DNA from: JAGNLA01 sp964639885
GTDB lineage: Bacteria > Caldisericota > Caldisericia > JAAYUI01
NCBI GenBank assembly: GCA_964639885.1
Contig: CAZXEH010000030.1
Location: 1-20,547 of the forward strand
DNA: 20,547 nt
Reading direction: 5' to 3'
Positions 15,853 to 20,547 of this stretch are shown piece after piece. The notes under the pieces were generated by a model. That model worked only from the letters and a program-made list of their open reading frames with translations, searched no databases and was not told the origin of the DNA. Position numbers and translations under genes: made by a program. Numbering within the stretch: position 1 is the first letter of the stretch; each line of letters begins with the position of its first letter.

Positions 15853-18300
15853 ATGAAAAAATGGGTGTTGGTTGTGTTGATTGGGCTTTTCCCAATGTCA
15901 GTCCTGGGGTCTTTCAACTCATACCCTTATTCTTCAAATGGCATGAAATACAGTCCAGAAAAGATACCATTTCCTGTCTCACCTGCATTGATAGACTACC
16001 AACCCACCTATACGTTTGAACTATCAGGAAAGATTTTAGCAGCCAAGGAGATAAACTCGAAAACCACAGAGTTTATTGACACGAATACAGGTCTGGTGCG
16101 CGACAAACCTTCTGGATTTCAGATTGAGGTCGAGAGACAGCTTTGTGCGTCTACCAGGGGCTTGATTGATCTGGTCGGCAATCCACCAAAAAAGATTGCG
16201 CTCAAGGACAAGGCATATTTCCTGGATTATGACAGATACATTTCCATGTCCCCCATGTCTCAATATGAACATGAAAGCCAGTATATGGCTCAGTATTTTG
16301 ACCATGGACTGCTGAAAGCCAGGATGACAATCTGTAGGGGTATAGAACAGGCTCAGATTATCGAAGACACTCTAATTGTTCATTCTAGTGATGCCATGCT
16401 AACTCTCTACAATCTCAAAACCGGCAAAGTCTCCGTTTTTGACTACGTTTATGACGAACGATCTACATCTAGGAACTGGCGGAGCAAAGGAAAATATCTT
16501 CTCATCGGCAGAACACTCATTGACTTTGAAAACCAGCAACGTTTAGGATATGTTGGTGAAAACCCCGTTTTCTACAAGGATTATGTCATCTCTCGAACAA
16601 AAAACTACGAAGACGAGACTGGACAATATGTCAGCCAAATCAGCATCCAAACGGTTGACTTGAAAGTCATATATGAAAAAAACTTGACACTTCCGTTCGC
16701 AAGTTTTCATGGGTCGCTTGGAAATTTTGTGTATGGGAAAAGCAGTGATCCAGACAATCAGTTTTTTGTCATGAAGGTGCCAGCTTGGAAAATAACGTAC
16801 GACATCCCGACAGGCATAATTTTCCGTCTGATCGGAGACGACGGCGAACGGGTGATGCTTCAGCTTGACAACAAGGTGGTGGCTATTAATCCTGAAAGCG
16901 GTGGAACAGTTTGGGAATACCAGTTGGGTGGCTTTGTAGATCAGATGAATGAATACTCCTTCACCATAAACGGTTCCGTGTATGTTTTCAAGCGTCAGTT
17001 CCACAATCACAGCAGCTATCTGAGCACAATTAGCCGGATTGAAAATGGAAAATCCAAAATCTGCCTGCAGTGGGAGTATGATAGCGCAAGGAGATACAAT
17101 ATAGATACTTACACAGAATTCGCGCCTTTTGAGAATGGTTTCATCAAAGTTCCAAACTGGCAAACGGATGTCCCGGTGTCGATTTTTGATGTCGATGGAA
17201 AACTGATCAGGGAAATAGCAATACCTGATCTTATGAAGGAGAAGAGTCAAAATTTCGTTTATCGTGACGGTTTTTTGTACTCCAACTCAGCAGGGATGAA
17301 TCTCTACAGAATCGACATCAAAACAGGCAAATATGATATTGCAAAACTGTCTGACACTCCTCCACCAAGTAAGGTGTACGAGTTTGGTGGGAACTTTGGT
17401 TTGAAAATAGGCGAAAAGTACATTGTTGCCCAAAATTCGGGCGGGGATGAACTGGTTTTTGACAGGGAGACTTTTAATCCCGTGCGTTTTCTGGAAAAAT
17501 TTGGTTGTTTCATTCTCAATGGCGAACTTCTCGTCAACAACAATTACTCCAAAATATATGTGATTGATCAGGCAAAATACATTGATCTTCCGAAAAATAT
17601 ATCCCTAGGACCTGTTTGGGGTGACAAGATTATATTCATATATAAGGGTAAATACGATGATGAGCTAACCCAGATTGGGGTAGTTGACCAGAAAGGCAAA
17701 CAGGAATTCAGGAAAATTAAGATAAACAGAACAATGGAATACAGAATAGGTTTCGCATTTGGAGATGATTTCATCACTTATCTGGGTGCCACAGGCATTT
17801 TTGACAATATCTGCAGACAGTCGATGGAATCTTTTCCGTTCTCAGAAAGCTATCTGCCAATAAAGAATGGATTTGTCGGAACCGGTTTGACTTCAGTTTG
17901 GGAGTATTCACCTTGTCCGGTCTATTCAATAAAAAGGATCAACGGAAGCGAGTTCGTAATTGGAAATGAAAGGGAAGATGGCTTGGGCGGTGATTTCAAC
18001 GGTTCATACTCATTGTGTCTTTGGGGCTCCGGCAGTAAATTTCCTGATTTTTCCGCTTTAAGTCAGTGGGTTCCATTTGGCACAATCAAACCTGGTGAGA
18101 AAAAAACAATAAAAATAAATCTGGATGGCATCAAAAACAAAGATGCCTCCATTGGTAGGTTTGCTCTGATTGTTGAGTCGAACGGTTTTCTTAATGCAAG
18201 AGATGTCTGCCCCAACCAACTGTGGCTCCCCCTGTATGACGGGTTTAGAAGTGTTGATCCTGGGAAGATTTTGTCAGTGACCGTCTGGGATGAGCAATGA
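15853..18300 (+). CDS. Large secreted propeller-like protein, paralogue sharing the VTVWDEQ C-terminal domain
   Basis: An 815-residue exported protein. I chose the ATG at 15853 because GGAG (15842-15845) lies seven bases before it; the in-frame ATG at 15847 would be only one base from that site. The signal peptide is MKKWVLVVLIGLFPMSVLG. The body contains blade-like runs typical of PQQ/WD-type propellers: LTLYNLKTGKVSVFDYVYD, KVVAINPESGGTVWEYQLG, LYRIDIKTGKYDIAKLS. The final ~130 residues (from about 685) match the previous protein's tail: PVYSIKR...EFVIGNEREDG, CLWGSGS, FALIVESNGFLNARDV and SVTVWDEQ. The end of this domain is also similar at DNA level (TGACCGTCTGGGAYGAGCAA). Function unknown; probably an extracellular or envelope binding protein. 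Confidence 0.8.
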   Translation: MKKWVLVVLIGLFPMSVLGSFNSYPYSSNGMKYSPEKIPFPVSPALIDYQPTYTFELSGKILAAKEINSKTTEFIDTNTGLVRDKPSGFQIEVERQLCASTRGLIDLVGNPPKKIALKDKAYFLDYDRYISMSPMSQYEHESQYMAQYFDHGLLKARMTICRGIEQAQIIEDTLIVHSSDAMLTLYNLKTGKVSVFDYVYDERSTSRNWRSKGKYLLIGRTLIDFENQQRLGYVGENPVFYKDYVISRTKNYEDETGQYVSQISIQTVDLKVIYEKNLTLPFASFHGSLGNFVYGKSSDPDNQFFVMKVPAWKITYDIPTGIIFRLIGDDGERVMLQLDNKVVAINPESGGTVWEYQLGGFVDQMNEYSFTINGSVYVFKRQFHNHSSYLSTISRIENGKSKICLQWEYDSARRYNIDTYTEFAPFENGFIKVPNWQTDVPVSIFDVDGKLIREIAIPDLMKEKSQNFVYRDGFLYSNSAGMNLYRIDIKTGKYDIAKLSDTPPPSKVYEFGGNFGLKIGEKYIVAQNSGGDELVFDRETFNPVRFLEKFGCFILNGELLVNNNYSKIYVIDQAKYIDLPKNISLGPVWGDKIIFIYKGKYDDELTQIGVVDQKGKQEFRKIKINRTMEYRIGFAFGDDFITYLGATGIFDNICRQSMESFPFSESYLPIKNGFVGTGLTSVWEYSPCPVYSIKRINGSEFVIGNEREDGLGGDFNGSYSLCLWGSGSKFPDFSALSQWVPFGTIKPGEKKTIKINLDGIKNKDASIGRFALIVESNGFLNARDVCPNQLWLPLYDGFRSVDPGKILSVTVWDEQ

Positions 18301-18381
18301 ACGGCTTTGTTTAATAATTATCAAACCAATGCTTTTCCAAATTGAAACCTTGGGTGGTTACAATTTGACTGTGGAGGCTGG

Positions 18382-18988
18382 ATGGTTAAAAAAATCGTTT
18401 TGATCTCACTGACAGCATCGATGCTTTTCTGGGGTGGAGCAGGTTTGGTGCATGCAAAAATCGAGGTTCATGAGATCGATATCGGTTCCGGGTCGTCCAT
18501 AATTGGCAAAAGTCAGAACTGGCTGGTTTTCTCAGATCAAAAAAACAAGCAGGAAAACCTTTACATGATCGACACCNNNNNNNNNNNNNNNNNNNNNNNN
18601 NNNNNNNNNNNNNNNNNNNNNNNNNNNNNNNNNNNNNNNNNNNNNNNNNNNNNNNNNNNNNNNNNNNNNNNNNNNNGATTATGCATACGTTTTTCAGGAA
18701 TTTTACAGTTGTGGTGACAAATTCATTCAAAAGTTCAATCTGAAAGACCTGTCATCCGAAAAAATCCCTGCAAACGACATGTTTTATCCTCTGGGCATAG
18801 CAAACGGCAAACTTGTCTACTGCACAAAAGATTCAGTCAATATCTGCGACACGGACGGCAAGACCATCGAATCTGTAAAGTTGGGCGAGATAACGTCTCA
18901 GAATTGCAGACTTTTCGACAACACTGTCTATTACGTCAATGGATCAAAGCTGAAATGGTTTGAGATCCCTGCGACAAGCGACAATTGA
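18382..18988 (+). CDS. Secreted propeller-like protein, interrupted by an assembly gap
   Basis: GGAGG (18373-18377) precedes the ATG by four bases. A signal peptide (MVKKIVLISLTASMLFWGGA, ending near VHA) is followed by IIGKSQNWLVFSDQKNKQ and LYMIDT before the N-run. After the gap an open frame from 18677 continues with blade-like sequence (FIQKFNLKDLSSEKIPAND, LVYCTKDSVNICDTDGKTI, VYYVNGSKLKWFEIP) to a TGA at 18988. The two parts differ by one frame across the 100 Ns, which is expected because the gap length is arbitrary, so I treat them as one gene and not as a frameshift. The true length is unknown. No VTVWDEQ tail is present. It is the third gene of the plus-strand run, 81 bp after the previous one. 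Confidence 0.7.
18577..18676. other. Assembly gap of 100 Ns
   Basis: Exactly 100 Ns, the usual placeholder for a scaffold join of unknown length. It lies inside a coding region, so any protein translated across it would be wrong. Confidence 0.98.
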
Positions 18989-18991
18989 TTG

Positions 18992-19936
18992 TCAAATCAG
19001 CTTTTCGAGCTTCTCAAACTCGGCAATCATCTCACCTTCAACGTTCTTTGCGGTTTCAAGAGCGGTTCTGGCAGAAGAGATTCTGGCTGGATCAGATTTG
19101 TGAGATGAGTCCATCCCTTCAAACGGGAACAGGGTGGCAACGATTTTGAGGCACTCGGCGGAAACGATGGCACAATCAATTGATTTTTTGAAGTTATCCT
19201 TCATGCCCAGTTTTGTCACCGCTTCCCTGAGGAAGTCAACGGCCATGATCCTTGTTTCAGCCCAAACCTGAGAATTATAGGCCAAACCAAAACCATTAAG
19301 GTTTGGGTCATCAAAGGATTCAGCCCAAACATCAAAAGCTTTGAAACCACAGGAATAGTCATCGTAGCAAATCCCTGAGCTGCCATGCCAGGTTTCGATT
19401 GCGAACTGGAGCGAGTCTTTGACAGTTTTCGATACTTCGGATTTTTCATCAGGTTTTACCGAGAGGGCTTCGATCATATCTGATTCAGAAATCTTTGTCC
19501 AGGGCTTGAACGGCACGGCTTCAGAGCCTGCGCCATTTATGAATATTCCATCGTCGTTTATTCCACGGACGATGTAGTGTTCGGGTTTGTCAGCCCAGAA
19601 AACGATTGATGGGAAGCCATTTTCTACTGCCTCCCTTATGATATTTGTTGCTTCAAGATACTTCTGGGCATAGTCGGGATTCTGCGCCCATGAAACAACG
19701 CCTGAGATTGAAAATCCTGCGTTTGAAAGCAGCTTCAGGCTTTTTGCTGTTTTCCAGGCAGTCGGGCCAGACGGGCAGAGGGTTTTGTGGATATTGAGGA
19801 CAAAAGCGTGCCCAGATGAACCATAAACCCAGGCGTCGGTGTTGCCAAGCCCAAGAAATTTGGAGCAGCCGATCATGCAGCCCATGAGGCTCATCCATCT
19901 GGGGGACCACGAAATCGCCGGTAAAATCTTTTCCAC
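18992..19936 (-). CDS. C39-like / BtrH-N-like putative cysteine peptidase or acyltransferase family protein
   Basis: A 314-residue protein with no signal peptide. The GTG start at 19936 has AGGTG about five bases upstream. The N-terminal ~150 residues resemble papain-fold proteins of the BtrH-N / peptidase C39-like group: a cysteine pair near the start (MGCMIGC, C20 and C24), then DAWVYGSSGHAFVLNIH with H43, CPSGPTAW (54-61), and a strand pair KPEHYIVRGINDDGIFINGAG-like (117-137) typical of the C39 fold. C20 or C24 and H43 would be the catalytic pair if it is active. The C-terminal half is helical (about 165-314) and not recognised. Family members are mostly uncharacterised, so a hydrolase or acyl-transfer role is only inferred. 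It ends 3 bp from the convergent propeller gene. Confidence 0.6.
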   Translation of the reverse strand: MEKILPAISWSPRWMSLMGCMIGCSKFLGLGNTDAWVYGSSGHAFVLNIHKTLCPSGPTAWKTAKSLKLLSNAGFSISGVVSWAQNPDYAQKYLEATNIIREAVENGFPSIVFWADKPEHYIVRGINDDGIFINGAGSEAVPFKPWTKISESDMIEALSVKPDEKSEVSKTVKDSLQFAIETWHGSSGICYDDYSCGFKAFDVWAESFDDPNLNGFGLAYNSQVWAETRIMAVDFLREAVTKLGMKDNFKKSIDCAIVSAECLKIVATLFPFEGMDSSHKSDPARISSARTALETAKNVEGEMIAEFEKLEKLI

Positions 19937-19955
19937 TGTTCACCTCTTTTGAGCT

Positions 19956-19983
19956 ATTCTATATAGTTTCTAACAAATTGCAA
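19956..19983 (-). promoter_or_regulatory. Putative promoter for the C39-like gene
   Basis: On the minus strand TTGCAA (19978-19983), 16 bp, TAGAAT (19956-19961), with an extremely AT-rich stretch immediately upstream that could act as an UP element. Predicted start near 19949, giving a leader of about 13 nt that holds the ribosome binding site. Confidence 0.45.
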
Positions 19984-19984
19984 A

Positions 19985-20124
19985 AAGCATTTAGAACTTG
20001 ATAAAAATAGATATAAATCTATAAAATTATAAAAAATATACTAAAAGGTATTATAAAGTAGACTAAAATATATAAATAATATTAATGAAATAATAAGACG
20101 ACTATTAATGATATTAGATTATAT
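19985..20124. other. Very AT-rich intergenic stretch
   Basis: About 140 bp between the transporter stop and the C39-like promoter with only around one base in six G or C by eye, made of TATAA/AAATA-type runs. No open frame, hairpin terminator or tRNA is visible. It may be an upstream activating or bent-DNA region. Confidence 0.6.
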
Positions 20125-20547
20125 TTAGCATGAAGTATCGACTTGTGGCAACTTTCTGCTGTTTTTAAGCGTTATGAATATGCCCACGAGGACAATGATG
20201 GCGCCGATTGCGGCCAGCACGGAGATGGATTGGCCAAACCAGAACCAGGCGACAATCGATGCGATGAACGGTTCGGCAAGCGTTGCTGTTGTGGCAACAA
20301 CTGGTGACAGGCGCTTGCACGACATGTTGAGGAGTGCGTGGCCGAAAAATGTTGGGATGATGGCCAGTGAAAGGATCCACCAGTAAGTGTTTGCGGTCAG
20401 GTCAGTGATTGGCTGGCCAGTTATCAAAACCATGACTCCAAAACTCAGACAGGTTGAGGGATAGATGATTGAAACCGTCTGCCATGATGTCAGTTTTTCC
20501 TGCGCCTTCATTGAGAAGAACAGGTAGAAACCGCCGGCAATCAACGC
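20125..20547 (-). CDS. DMT-superfamily (EamA-type) transporter, C-terminal half, cut by window edge
   Basis: The minus-strand frame is open to the window edge and its N-terminus lies outside; the ATG-like codons inside are not the true start. The visible ~140 residues contain about four membrane helices: around LIAGGFYLFFSM, WQTVSIIYPSTCLSFGVMVL, WWILSLAIIPTFFGHALLN, and the pair IASIVAWFWFGQSISVLAA / IGAIIVLVGIFI. The pattern FGHALLN...LSPVVATTATLAEP followed by FWFGQ is the typical second EamA repeat of drug/metabolite exporters. The substrate cannot be predicted. It shows no clear functional link to the neighbouring genes. Confidence 0.88.
   Translation of the reverse strand, partial: ALIAGGFYLFFSMKAQEKLTSWQTVSIIYPSTCLSFGVMVLITGQPITDLTANTYWWILSLAIIPTFFGHALLNMSCKRLSPVVATTATLAEPFIASIVAWFWFGQSISVLAAIGAIIVLVGIFITLKNSRKLPQVDTSC

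Noticed and set aside
16543..17250. 235-codon minus-strand frame inside the second large propeller gene
   Set aside because: No start signal and no domain; the plus strand has propeller repeats, a signal peptide and a shared C-terminal domain.
18386..18730. Frames running through the N-run on either strand
   Set aside because: Translation through 100 unknown bases has no meaning. The parts after the gap in these frames do not continue the blade-like pattern.
18981..18994. Short inverted repeat GACAAT-TG-ATTGTC between the convergent stop codons as a terminator
   Set aside because: The stem is only 6 bp, A/T-rich and not followed by a T-run.

Overview
The window looks like bacterial chromosome from a draft or metagenome-derived assembly: it contains a 100-N scaffold gap, sigma70-type -35/-10 boxes and strong GGAGG ribosome binding sites. 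No rRNA, tRNA, CRISPR array, transposase or phage gene was seen. By eye the G+C is roughly 40-45 %, with two clearly AT-richer stretches (about 290-1500 and 19985-20130). The phylum cannot be assigned. The copper-amine-oxidase-N stalk domain, PKD and DUF11-type domains and many secreted beta-propellers fit an uncultured, extracellular-protein-rich bacterium.

Layout. 1-1688 (minus, cut by the window edge) encodes a secreted protein with seven propeller-blade-like repeats followed by a DUF11-type domain. A regulatory gap separates it from a divergent soluble multi-PAS histidine kinase (1969-4167), which is followed by a secreted PQQ/BamB-like propeller (4203-5321). Convergent to that, and overlapping it by 7 bp, is a large secreted FN3 / copper-amine-oxidase-N / Ig / PKD protein (5315-7924, minus, TTG start). 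A divergent small secreted Ig-like protein follows (8106-9026), closed by a strong hairpin terminator. 9082-13080 (minus) is an apparent operon: a TetR regulator, then two paralogous membrane proteins, each with an N-terminal zinc ribbon, one membrane helix and a propeller-like ectodomain. Divergent from tetR is a plus-strand run of three secreted propeller-like proteins (13279-15822, 15853-18300, 18382-18988). The first two share a C-terminal domain ending in VTVWDEQ; the third is broken by the assembly gap. Last come a C39/BtrH-like protein of unknown function (18992-19936, minus), an AT-rich spacer, and the C-terminal half of a DMT/EamA transporter (20125-20547, minus).

The theme is extracytoplasmic protein with cytoplasmic control. 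Eight of the twelve genes encode secreted or single-pass membrane proteins made of propeller, Ig or PKD folds, and the two regulators (TetR, PAS kinase) sit beside them. The TetR has a near-consensus promoter with a 14-bp palindrome over its start point, which suggests it represses itself and the zinc-ribbon/propeller pair. The strongest candidates for something undescribed are this TetR + zinc-ribbon/TM/propeller operon, the near-identity of the 5' ends of its two paralogues, the VTVWDEQ-tailed propeller family, and three genes without a Shine-Dalgarno whose predicted start points fall at the start codon, suggesting leaderless mRNAs.
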